NCBI RefSeq assembly: GCF_900182725.1
Contig: NZ_FXTO01000002.1
Coordinates: forward strand, 62,001-126,000
Direction: 5' to 3'
Length of the DNA: 64,000 nucleotides
Source of the DNA: Thalassovita litoralis
GTDB lineage: Bacteria; Pseudomonadota; Alphaproteobacteria; Rhodobacterales; Rhodobacteraceae
Shown here: one piece after another, positions 25,980 through 33,720 of the stretch
How positions within the stretch are numbered: the first letter of the stretch is position 1
How the letters are laid out: each line of letters begins with the position of its first letter
Notes under the pieces: model-generated
Databases searched by the model: none
The model's input: the letters and a program-made list of their open reading frames with translations, nothing else
What the model was told of the DNA's origin: nothing
Translations under genes and position numbers: made by a program

Positions 25980-26282
25980 ATGATGGACGAAGACAAGCTT
26001 AGCGGTCGCCTGCATGGGGAACAGTTTGAGCCCGATCAGCCGGACAGTATGATCATGCGCATCATTTTTATCCTGATCATCGGCGTGATGATGAGCGTCA
26101 GCCAAACCATTCTGGGGGCGCTGACGCTGATCCAGATCGTGATCATGGCGCTGAACAAAGGCACCCCAAACGAAAATCTGGCCGATTTCGGCACCGATCT
26201 GGGGGTCTGGATGGCCAAGGCGGTGCGCTACATGTCCGCCGCCAGCACTGTCAAACCCTGGCCCTGGACGGAACTGGACTGA
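25980..26282 (+). CDS. DUF4389 family small membrane protein
   Basis: A 100-residue protein with one or two hydrophobic segments (MRIIFILIIGVMMSVSQTIL, then ALTLIQIVIMAL) and a C-terminus rich in aromatic residues (KPWPWTELD), as in DUF4389 proteins. Two adjacent ATGs (25980, 25983) could start it. There is no clear ribosome-binding site, and the rpoH terminator ends only 14 bases upstream, so expression may depend on read-through. Function unknown. Confidence 0.78.
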   Translation: MMDEDKLSGRLHGEQFEPDQPDSMIMRIIFILIIGVMMSVSQTILGALTLIQIVIMALNKGTPNENLADFGTDLGVWMAKAVRYMSAASTVKPWPWTELD

Positions 26283-26301
26283 ACGGCGTTTCGCGGTCTG
26301 G

Positions 26302-26328
26302 TTTCATCTTGCTGAAAATACTCTGGGG
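26302..26328. repeat. Dispersed intergenic repeat, single half
   Basis: TTTCATCTTGCTGAAAATACTC followed by TGGGG, between convergent genes. It belongs with the elements at 17165, 45562, 48219, 48329 and 58876. Confidence 0.6.
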
Positions 26329-26359
26329 TTTGGGGTGAAACCCCCAAGCGTCCCTGAAA

Positions 26360-27547
26360 TCAATTCAACCGCGCCCGCAACACGCGCAGCATGTTTTCCC
26401 CCATCACCTTGCGGATTTGCGCTTCGGTCAGCCCCGCTGCCAGCAGCTCACTGGTCAGCGCCGGAAGCTCGGATGTGTCAAAGGCGGTTTCCACCGATCC
26501 ATCGAAATCCGACCCCAGCGAAACGTGATCTTCACCCACCGCCGCAATTGCGGCCTTGATCATCTTGGCGATGCCTTTGGGGGTGATGTCATTGCAGGCG
26601 ACTTCTGCCCAATAACCGATGCCGATCACCCCACCCGTGGCGGCGATCTGCTGCATCAGCGCATCAGGCAGGTTCCGTTTCACCGGGCAATGCGCATGGA
26701 TGCCGGAATGCGACAGCACCACCGGAATATCCACCATGCCCAGCACATCCTGCACCACTTGCGGGCTGGAATGGGCAACATCCAAAATCATGCCACGGCG
26801 GGCGACTTCGGTCACGACTTGCTTGCCGAACGGGGTCAGCCCTTGATTGCTTTCGCCATGCAACGACCCGCCCAAGGCATTGTCAAAGAAGTGCTGTAAA
26901 CCGATCAGGCGATAGCCTGCGGCTTCTAACTTATCCAGATTATCCAGTTTGCCTTCCAGCGGGTGCCCGCCTTCGATCCCCAGCAGACCGGCAACCACCT
27001 GTTCCCCTTTGGCGCGGCGGGCCAGAACCGCGTCCAGATCGGATTCAGAGGTCACAATTTGCAGATGTGCGGGGTCTTTTGCCTCGAACTTGTGTAGCTT
27101 TTCAGCCTGATACAGGGCGCGTTCCAGCAGGCTGTTCCACGTCCGCATCGGCCATAGCTGCCCGAAAGCCAACAAGGTGATGTTGTCAAAGGCCTCGGCG
27201 CTGTTTTCGTCATAGTTCTGGCCCGCAGGGGATTTGGTAACGGCGGTGAACATCTGTATCGCCACCCCACCATCGCGCAGGCGGGGCAAATCTACTTGCC
27301 CGAAGCTGCCCCGTTCGGTCAGATCGCGTTTCCACAACAGGCTGTCGGCGTGCCAGTCGCCGATGATCAATGTGTCATGCAGGGCTTGCCCGGCGGCGGA
27401 CACGGGATAAGGTGAATGGTCGATCACATTATTATGCGCCTTCCCCACAATCGCCGGGGCAAAAATCCAGAACCCGGCCAGCCCGATCCCGACCAGCACC
27501 ACCAAGGCCAGCACGATCCGACCCAACCATTTACCCAATCCGCGCAT
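26360..27547 (-). CDS. Membrane-anchored dipeptidase, peptidase family M19
   Basis: A 395-residue zinc dipeptidase. An N-terminal transmembrane anchor (about 8-32) is followed by the renal-dipeptidase barrel. The metal-site HxD is IIGDWHADSL, with further ligands in GIEGGHPLEG, LIGLQHFFDN and DVAHSSPQVVQDVL, then VVLSHSGIHA and LGSDFDGSVETAFDTS. It hydrolyses dipeptides or related amides, here on the outer face of the inner membrane. It stands alone between the convergent DUF4389 gene and the divergent zinc-finger gene. Confidence 0.92.
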   Translation of the reverse strand: MRGLGKWLGRIVLALVVLVGIGLAGFWIFAPAIVGKAHNNVIDHSPYPVSAAGQALHDTLIIGDWHADSLLWKRDLTERGSFGQVDLPRLRDGGVAIQMFTAVTKSPAGQNYDENSAEAFDNITLLAFGQLWPMRTWNSLLERALYQAEKLHKFEAKDPAHLQIVTSESDLDAVLARRAKGEQVVAGLLGIEGGHPLEGKLDNLDKLEAAGYRLIGLQHFFDNALGGSLHGESNQGLTPFGKQVVTEVARRGMILDVAHSSPQVVQDVLGMVDIPVVLSHSGIHAHCPVKRNLPDALMQQIAATGGVIGIGYWAEVACNDITPKGIAKMIKAAIAAVGEDHVSLGSDFDGSVETAFDTSELPALTSELLAAGLTEAQIRKVMGENMLRVLRARLN

Positions 27548-27674
27548 TGTATCCTCCCTGCTTTTGTCAGCAGGCTATGCGCGATGTGACGATTCACCCA
27601 AGGGTGACGTGGCTGCCCTTGCGCGGCGGCACCATTTGCCTATCGTCATGTGATGCAACGCGAAGGAGGCACAA

Positions 27675-27944
27675 ATGGCCGGAGGATGGGCAAAGGACGG
27701 GGCGGTTAGTGAACAGATCGAAGCCTCTATTCAGGATGAACTGTCACGGCTGAAAGCGCAAAAACGCCCTGTGGGCGAAAGCCTGACCCATTGCGCTGAA
27801 TGCGAGGAGGAAATCCCACAGGCCCGGCGTCAGGCCATTCCGGGGGTGAAGCTGTGTATCGACTGTCAGCAAGAGCGCGACGCCAGCTACAAACCCCGTG
27901 CGGGAATCAACCGACGCGGGTCTAAGGACAGCCAGTTGAAGTAA
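27675..27944 (+). CDS. DksA/TraR-type C4 zinc-finger protein
   Basis: An 89-residue protein with an N-terminal acidic/coiled helix and a C4 zinc finger, C-x2-C (THCAECEEEIP) and C-x2-C (KLCIDCQQERD), as in short YbiI/TraR-like relatives of DksA. The long DksA coiled coil is missing, so direct action on the RNA polymerase secondary channel is possible but unproven. AAGGAGG lies upstream of the ATG. The basic tail RGSKDSQLK ends the protein. Confidence 0.85.
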   Translation: MAGGWAKDGAVSEQIEASIQDELSRLKAQKRPVGESLTHCAECEEEIPQARRQAIPGVKLCIDCQQERDASYKPRAGINRRGSKDSQLK

Positions 27945-28060
27945 GTTCGCGGTTTCCGATTCGGGGTAGGTAAATTGTTTCAATTGATACTTCGTCTGCA
28001 CCGCTTTGAAATATTTAGATAATTTATTTATCCTTCGCGTTTCAGTGGCTTGGGTGTACC

Positions 28061-28074
28061 TTGATCTACGTCAT
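28061..28074. promoter_or_regulatory. FNR/DNR-like half-palindrome before the Crp/Fnr gene
   Basis: TTGAT-CTAC-GTCAT, close to the TTGAT-N4-ATCAA / TTGAT-N4-GTCAA sites of the FNR-DNR family, 59 bp before the regulator start. The left half is perfect and the right half weak. Confidence 0.4.
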
Positions 28075-28132
28075 ATTGCTTCACATGTTTCCGACTTATC
28101 GTATCTGCTTAAAGGAGAGCGACGGGTGAGCT

Positions 28133-28819
28133 ATGCTGGATTTGATGTCACAAAGATGGGAAGGCCGTTCCTTGCTGGCGCAATTGCCCAGCGATGTGCG
28201 TGAATGTCTTGTCTCCCGTGCGCGCACCCGGATTTTTCCGCGTGGCGCCACGATCTGCCTTCAGGGGGAATCGGCCCGCGCGCTAAAGATCGTCACGCGC
28301 GGTTGGGTGAAACTGTACCGTATTTCCGAAACGGGGCAGGAGGCGCTGCTGGAAACGCTATGCGCAGGGCAGAGCTTTGATGAAATCGCCTCTTTGATGG
28401 GGGGAGAGTGTCCTTCATCGGCGGAAACGCTGTGCGAGTGCGAGATCATGTTCATTGATCTGGCAACGGCCTGTAGTTGTAAAAATGCGGTGGCCGAGAT
28501 CACCAAAGCGGTGATGGCTGCGGCGTCCGATCATATGCTGGATATGATGGATCAGATCGAAGCCTTGAAAAGCCGCAGCGGGGTAGAGCGTTTGTCCGAA
28601 TATTTGGTGGCGCTTAGCGAGGATACCGACGGCACGCATGAATTTATGCTGCCCTACGATAAGGTCGTATTGGCGGCTAAGCTTGGTATGAAACCTGAAA
28701 GCCTGTCACGGGCGTTTGCACGACTGAAATCGGTGGGTGTGAAAAGCGAACTGAAACGCGTTGTCATTCAGGACGTAACGAAGCTGAAATCTATGCTGAC
28801 CGAAAACGCGCTGTCCTGA
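28133..28819 (+). CDS. Crp/Fnr-family transcriptional regulator
   Basis: A 228-residue protein: cyclic-nucleotide-binding-like barrel at about 15-130 (RIFPRGATICLQGESARALKIVTRGWVKLYR), a dimer helix, then a winged HTH (about 160-225; LPYDKVVLAAKLGMKPESLSRAFARLKSVGV, recognition helix with E-S-x-S-R). It lacks the N-terminal cysteine cluster of oxygen-sensing FNR, so it belongs to a DNR/NnrR-like or other cluster-free branch. Several Cys occur (ECPSSAETLCECE, ACSC), and a redox role is conceivable. AAAGGAG is upstream. An FNR-type half-site lies before it, suggesting autoregulation or control by a paralogue. Confidence 0.88.
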   Translation: MLDLMSQRWEGRSLLAQLPSDVRECLVSRARTRIFPRGATICLQGESARALKIVTRGWVKLYRISETGQEALLETLCAGQSFDEIASLMGGECPSSAETLCECEIMFIDLATACSCKNAVAEITKAVMAAASDHMLDMMDQIEALKSRSGVERLSEYLVALSEDTDGTHEFMLPYDKVVLAAKLGMKPESLSRAFARLKSVGVKSELKRVVIQDVTKLKSMLTENALS

Positions 28820-28877
28820 GAGGGGAGGGCCAAAAGCCCCCCCCCCGGTGTTTTGCAATCAAGGCACCCTGTTGGGT

Positions 28878-30698
28878 TTACTCTTCCATCGCTTCCAACT
28901 CGTCGATGAAACCTTCGATCATCGACAGGCCTTTGTCCCAGAAACTTGGGTCGGTCGCGTCCAGACCGAAGGGGGCGAGCAGTTCCTTGTGATGTTTCGA
29001 TCCTCCGGCTTTCAGCAGGTCGAAATATTTGTCCTGGAACCCGTCTGGCGCGGCTTCATAGGCGGCATAAAGCGCGTTCACCAGACCATCGCCAAAGGCA
29101 TAGGCGTAAACATAGAACGGCGAATGCACGAAATGCGGGATATAGGCCCAGAAAGTTTCATAGCCTTCCATGAAATCGAATGACGGCCCCAGCGATTCCG
29201 CCTGTACGGACATCCAAAGGTCGTTGATGTCTTCGGGGGTCAGTTCGCCCTGACGACGCGCGGCGTGCAGTTTGCATTCAAAGTCATAGAACGCGATCTG
29301 GCGGACCACGGTGTTGATCATGTCCTCGACCTTCCCGGCCAGCATCACCTTGCGTTCGGCGGGGGATTTCGCCTTTTCCAGCATCTTGCGGAAGGTCAGC
29401 ATTTCCCCGAACACAGATGCCGTTTCCGCCAGCGTCAGCGGGGTCGAAGACAGCATTTCCCCCTGATCCGCCGCCAGCACCTGATGGACGCCGTGGCCCA
29501 GTTCATGCGCCAGCGTCATCACATCACGCGGTTTACCCAGATAGTTCAGCATCACATAGGGATGCACCTCGGTCACGGTGGGGTGGGCAAAGGCGCCCGG
29601 CGCCTTGCCGGGTTTTACGCCCGCGTCGATCCAGCCGCGATCAAAGAACGGTTGCGCGATGTCGCCCATACGCGGATCAAAGGCGTTATAGGCTTCCATC
29701 ACGATGTCGCGGGCGGCGGTCCAGCCTACGGTTTTGGTGTCTTCCATCGGCAGCGGCGCGTTGCGGTCCCAGACCTGCATCCGGTCCAGACCCAGCCATT
29801 TGCGTTTCAGTTCGTAATACCGATGCGACAGACGCGGATAGGCGGCGACAACGGCATTGCGCAGCGCCTCGACCACCTCGGGTTCGACATCGTTGGACAG
29901 GTGGCGGCCGGTCTGGGCCGTGGGCATTTTGCGCCAGCGGTCGATCACCTCTTTTTCCTTGGCCTGCGTGTTGTGGACGCGGGCAAAGGTTTTGATGTTT
30001 TCGCCAAAGACATGGGCCAGTTCGTGCGCCGCGGCTTCGCGTTTGCTGCGGTCCTGTTCGGTCAGCAGGTTCAGTGTGCCTTCGATGGTCAGCTCCTCAC
30101 CATCCACCACAAATTCCAGTCCGGCGATGGTTTCGTCGAACAGCTTTTCCCACGCGTCGCCAACCACGCCCAGATCGTGCAGGAATTTTTCCATCTCGTC
30201 CGACAGTTGATAGGGTTTCATCGCGCGGATGCGGTCGAACACGGGTTTATAGCGGGCCAGTTCGGCGTTTTCAGCGAACATGGCGGTCAGTTTGTCATCG
30301 TCCAGCCGGTTCAGTTCCAGCGTGAAGAACACCAGCGGCGTGGTGAAATTGGTGATTTTTTCCTGACAGTCGGACATGAATTTCGCCCGCCCACCGTCGA
30401 CCGTCAGTTGATAATAGCGCAGCCCGGCAAAGGACATGATGCGCCCGGCCTTGGTGCTGATGGCTTCGTTGCGGTGAACGCAGGTCAGGAACCCGTCGGC
30501 GTCCAGTGTGTGCAGTTTGCCTTCGTAATCGGCGGCAAAGGCGGCGCATTCGGTTTCCAGCCACGCCAGATCAGCGGCCAGTTCCGGGGCGTCTTCGCCG
30601 GAATACAGGTCGCTCAGATCCCATTCCGGCAGATCGCCCAAATCCTTGGTGCCGGACCCGGCATTTGCATCGCGCACGGGAAAGGGAAGCTGGAACAT
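28878..30698 (-). CDS. pepF: M3-family oligoendopeptidase F
   Basis: A 606-residue zinc metallopeptidase of standard M3B length. The zinc-binding HExxH is TLAHELGHGVHQ (about residues 394-402), with the third ligand Glu in the following helix (LAETASVFGEML). It has the N-terminal PepF oligopeptidase domain (DLPEWDLSDLYSG) and the C-terminal HFVHSPFYVYAYAFGD. It cleaves short peptides in the cytoplasm. AGAGGTGA precedes the ATG. Convergent with the Crp/Fnr gene; the gap contains a GC-rich run that could form a weak hairpin. Confidence 0.95.
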   Translation of the reverse strand: MFQLPFPVRDANAGSGTKDLGDLPEWDLSDLYSGEDAPELAADLAWLETECAAFAADYEGKLHTLDADGFLTCVHRNEAISTKAGRIMSFAGLRYYQLTVDGGRAKFMSDCQEKITNFTTPLVFFTLELNRLDDDKLTAMFAENAELARYKPVFDRIRAMKPYQLSDEMEKFLHDLGVVGDAWEKLFDETIAGLEFVVDGEELTIEGTLNLLTEQDRSKREAAAHELAHVFGENIKTFARVHNTQAKEKEVIDRWRKMPTAQTGRHLSNDVEPEVVEALRNAVVAAYPRLSHRYYELKRKWLGLDRMQVWDRNAPLPMEDTKTVGWTAARDIVMEAYNAFDPRMGDIAQPFFDRGWIDAGVKPGKAPGAFAHPTVTEVHPYVMLNYLGKPRDVMTLAHELGHGVHQVLAADQGEMLSSTPLTLAETASVFGEMLTFRKMLEKAKSPAERKVMLAGKVEDMINTVVRQIAFYDFECKLHAARRQGELTPEDINDLWMSVQAESLGPSFDFMEGYETFWAYIPHFVHSPFYVYAYAFGDGLVNALYAAYEAAPDGFQDKYFDLLKAGGSKHHKELLAPFGLDATDPSFWDKGLSMIEGFIDELEAMEE

Positions 30699-30834
30699 GG
30701 ATCACCTCTTGATTGTTGGCCGGTTTTGGCTTGCCTGCCAGACATAGGCTCCCGCGCGGTCTGTCTCAAGTGGGTTGTGCGCGGGGGCGGGATGGCTAAG
30801 GTGGCGCAACAGCGAAATCAAAGGGGAAAAAGGG

Positions 30835-31665
30835 ATGCGTTTTGTCCGCTATGGTCAGCCGGGGGCCGAAAAGCCCGGTGTTCTGGATGCCGCCGGGCGC
30901 GTGCGCGATCTGTCCGGGGTGGTGGATGATCTGGGCGGTGCGGTTTTGGGAAATCTGCCGCAGGTTGATCCCGAAACCCTGCCGTTGGTCGATGGCAACC
31001 CGCGATTGGGCGTGCCGGTGGCCGGGATCGGCAAACTGGTATGCATCGGGCTGAACTATTCCGATCACGCGGCCGAGGCCGGGATGGCCGAACCCGAGGA
31101 ACCCATCGTGTTCATGAAAGCCACCAGTGCGCTGAATGGGCCGAATGATCCGGTGTATCTGCCGCGCGGGTCGGAAAAATCGGACTGGGAGGTGGAGCTG
31201 GGCGTGGTGATCGGCAAGACCGCGAAATACGTCAGCGCGGCGGATGCGCTGGACTATGTGGCGGGCTATACCATCGTCAACGATCTGTCCGAACGTGCGT
31301 TTCAGATCGAACGCGGCGGCCAGTGGACCAAGGGCAAAAGCAGCGACACGTTCGGCCCGGTCGGCCCGTGGCTGGTATCGGCGGATGACGTGGCCGATCC
31401 CCAAAATCTGGCGCTGGAGCTGGATCTGAATGGGGAAAAGGCGCAGCGCGGGAATACATCGTCGATGATTTTCACGGTGGCGCAGATCATTGAACACCTG
31501 TCCGAAATGATGAGCCTGCAACCGGGCGACGTGATTGCCACCGGCACCCCGCCGGGTGTGGGCATGGGGATGAAACCGCCGCGGTTCCTGCGCGAAGGCG
31601 ATGTGATGGAATTGCGGATCGAAGGGCTGGGTGTGCAGCGCCAAGAGGTGCAGCGCGACGCCTGA
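30835..31665 (+). CDS. Fumarylacetoacetate hydrolase family protein (second paralogue)
   Basis: A 276-residue FAH-fold enzyme; ATG 30835 follows AAGGGG. The core is VCIGLNYSDHAAEAG, SDWEVELGVVIGK (metal-site acids), YTIVNDLSERAFQIERGGQWTKGKS in order, and ATGTPPGVGMG. This arrangement with W-T-K-G-K is typical of the branch annotated as 2,4-diketo-3-deoxy-L-fuconate hydrolase or ureidoglycolate lyase-like. It differs clearly from the paralogue at 12274 and lies alone, so it probably serves another pathway. A terminator follows. Confidence 0.88.
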   Translation: MRFVRYGQPGAEKPGVLDAAGRVRDLSGVVDDLGGAVLGNLPQVDPETLPLVDGNPRLGVPVAGIGKLVCIGLNYSDHAAEAGMAEPEEPIVFMKATSALNGPNDPVYLPRGSEKSDWEVELGVVIGKTAKYVSAADALDYVAGYTIVNDLSERAFQIERGGQWTKGKSSDTFGPVGPWLVSADDVADPQNLALELDLNGEKAQRGNTSSMIFTVAQIIEHLSEMMSLQPGDVIATGTPPGVGMGMKPPRFLREGDVMELRIEGLGVQRQEVQRDA

Positions 31666-31686
31666 GCGGTTTTGATATGTGATTAA

Positions 31687-31714
31687 AAAGGGGCCGTCCG
31701 ATGGGCGGCCCTTT
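31687..31714 (-). terminator. Bidirectional terminator, stronger on the minus strand
   Basis: GGGCCGTCC pairs with GGGCGGCCC between convergent genes. Read on the minus strand it is followed by CCTTTTTAATC; on the plus strand only CTTTG follows. Confidence 0.75.
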
Positions 31715-31744
31715 GTGCGTGGCAAATGTGTGTGGCGGAACGCC

Positions 31745-32713
31745 TTAGCAGGCCAGCGGGGCGGTTTGGTCCGGTCGGGTGCGGGCGGTATCGAACAGCG
31801 TCATGATCTGGCCCAGCACACGGTTGCGGGTTTCCGGCCCTTCCATCAAGATTTCATGTTCACCGCCGTCAATGATCTGCAATTCCCCGCCCGGCCAGCC
31901 AGCCATACGGGCATGGATGCGCTTGGGGTCGACGATGCGTTCGTTGCTGCCCAGAAACGTCAGGCAGGGCAGGTTGGGGGCAGGTCGGCGGCTAAGTTCC
32001 AGCGTGTCGCGCAGGGCTTCGTGCAGCCAGTTCAGCGACGGCCCACCCAGCGACAATTCCGGGTGTGCCAGAACATGATCTTTCATGAACTGGAACATGT
32101 CGGGATCGGTTGTCAGGGTGTTATCCTTGAACGGTTCAGCCAGAACATAGGCTTCGCCACGGGTGCTGGGGGCGAAATTTTCAGCAGCGCCAATGACGCG
32201 GCTGGCCCAACTGATCGCCCATGCGGCGGGGCGCGTGGCGGGGTTCATGATGATGCCCCACATCGGCCCGGTGAAGGCGCAGGCCTTGACTGGCAAGCCT
32301 TCGATCACGGCGCGCAGGCCAATGGCACCACCCATCGAATGCGCAATCAGAAACCACGGTTTCGGCAGGTTCAGCGTTTCGGCAGCGGTGACCATTGCGG
32401 CCACGTCTTGCTGATAATCGGTAAAATGGCCGACATGGCCCACCGCAGGATTATCAATCAGCCGGTCGGCCAACCCCTGTCCGCGCCAATCCATCGCAAA
32501 GGTGGCATAGCCGCCCTGTTCAAGGGCGGCTGCCGTATGCACATATTTTTCGGCGTATTCCGTGCGGCCGGGAAACATAAATACCGTGCCTTTGGGGGCG
32601 TCCTTGCCCCACAGGACGGCACGCACGCGCACGCCATCCGCGCAATCCAGCCAATATGCTGCGCCATTCGGGGCAGGGGCGGCAATATCGGACAGAAAGG
32701 GGGCTGGGGTCAT
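31745..32713 (-). CDS. Alpha/beta hydrolase, lysophospholipase-like
   Basis: A 322-residue serine hydrolase. ATG 32713 lies one base after the stop of the SCP2 gene, so it was chosen over the longer frame. The nucleophile elbow is LIAHSMGGAIG (GxSxG variant H-S-M-G-G); an oxyanion segment is FMFPGRTEYAEKY, and the late acid and His are near ERIVDPKRIH and DGGEHEILMEG. It resembles PldB-type lysophospholipases and monoglyceride lipases. Pairing with an SCP2 lipid-binding protein supports a lipid substrate. Confidence 0.88.
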   Translation of the reverse strand: MTPAPFLSDIAAPAPNGAAYWLDCADGVRVRAVLWGKDAPKGTVFMFPGRTEYAEKYVHTAAALEQGGYATFAMDWRGQGLADRLIDNPAVGHVGHFTDYQQDVAAMVTAAETLNLPKPWFLIAHSMGGAIGLRAVIEGLPVKACAFTGPMWGIIMNPATRPAAWAISWASRVIGAAENFAPSTRGEAYVLAEPFKDNTLTTDPDMFQFMKDHVLAHPELSLGGPSLNWLHEALRDTLELSRRPAPNLPCLTFLGSNERIVDPKRIHARMAGWPGGELQIIDGGEHEILMEGPETRNRVLGQIMTLFDTARTRPDQTAPLAC

Positions 32714-32714
32714 G

Positions 32715-33005
32715 TCAGGCCAGTGCCGCGCCCAGTTGCATGGCTTTGCCCATGTCGCCATCTACGGACAGTTTGCCAGTCATGAAGGCCGAAGTGGGGT
32801 TCATGTCGCCGGTCATCATGGCCTCGAACGTGTCGGCATCAGCGGTCAGGGTCACGTCGGTTTCGTCATCGCCCAGACGTGCGCCATTGGCGTCTACCAC
32901 GATTGCGCCTTCGCCTTCGATCACGAATTTGGCCGATCCGTCAAAACCCGCGTCCGCCAGTTTTTCGTTCAGCGCGGTCAGGGCCGCTTGCAGTTTATCG
33001 CTCAT
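32715..33005 (-). CDS. SCP2 sterol-binding-domain protein
   Basis: A 96-residue single SCP2 domain, starting at ATG 33005 (MSDKLQAALTALNEKL). The pattern GSAKFVIEGEGAIVVDANG and the C-terminal MTGKLSVDGDMGKAMQLG are typical. SCP2 proteins bind lipids or acyl chains in a hydrophobic tunnel. One base separates its stop from the lysophospholipase start, so the two are coupled. Divergent from the TPR gene at 33078. Confidence 0.9.
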   Translation of the reverse strand: MSDKLQAALTALNEKLADAGFDGSAKFVIEGEGAIVVDANGARLGDDETDVTLTADADTFEAMMTGDMNPTSAFMTGKLSVDGDMGKAMQLGAALA

Positions 33006-33077
33006 AACTCTCATCCCTTATATGTGATGCGCGGGGGGCTGTTCATTCCTGCCGCGCAGGTTACACTCGATACTGTT

Positions 33078-33659
33078 ATGAGCGCAAAGAAACTGTTCCT
33101 CAAACCTATCGTCGCGGCAAGCCTGCTGACAGTCACGTTTTCCTTACCTTTACAGGCGCAGGAAACGGAGGATGGCGGATTCCCGCCTGATCTACCCGGT
33201 ATGCTGGAGGCGTTGAAGCAGGCGGACGATCCGCAGGCCGCAAAGCTGGCGGATGAAATTGCGCTGCGCTGGGAGCAATCCGGGTCAGCCGCGATGGATT
33301 TGCTGCTGAAACGGGCCAAGGATGCGGCGCAACGCGGTGATCTGGATGTTGCGGTTGACCATCTGACGGCCCTGACGGATCACGCGCCGGATTTCGCCGA
33401 AGGCTGGCATTTGCGGGCCAGCGTTTATTTTCAAAAGGAACAGCCGGGGCTGGCCCTGCATGATCTGGAAATGACGCTGCATCTGAACCCCAATCATTTC
33501 CGTGCGCTGTTCGGGCTGGGCGTGATCCTGGAGCAACTGGACAAACCGGAACTGGCGCACGAGGCCTATACGCTTGCGCTGCGGATTTACCCGCACTACG
33601 AGGAAGCCAAGGCCGCGCTGGCCCGTCTGACCCCGGATGCCAAGGGGCGCGAACTGTAA
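33078..33659 (+). CDS. Secreted TPR-repeat protein
   Basis: A 193-residue protein with a Sec signal peptide (MSAKKLFLKPIVAASLLTV, cleavage near QAQE, about residue 28), followed by three or so tetratricopeptide repeats (GDLDVAVDHLTALTDHAPDFAEGWHLRASVYF, then GLALHDLEMTLHLNPNHFRALFGLG and PELAHEAYTLALRIYPHYEEA). Probably a periplasmic scaffold; no enzymatic motif. The longer upstream frame is antisense to the lysophospholipase and SCP2 genes and was dropped. The helicase gene follows after 61 bp. Confidence 0.85.
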   Translation: MSAKKLFLKPIVAASLLTVTFSLPLQAQETEDGGFPPDLPGMLEALKQADDPQAAKLADEIALRWEQSGSAAMDLLLKRAKDAAQRGDLDVAVDHLTALTDHAPDFAEGWHLRASVYFQKEQPGLALHDLEMTLHLNPNHFRALFGLGVILEQLDKPELAHEAYTLALRIYPHYEEAKAALARLTPDAKGREL

Positions 33660-33720
33660 CGGGCGTGTCACGCGGGTAACGTATGCCAAATCGGCAACCG
33701 GGAAGCAAAAAGGGCCGCTT

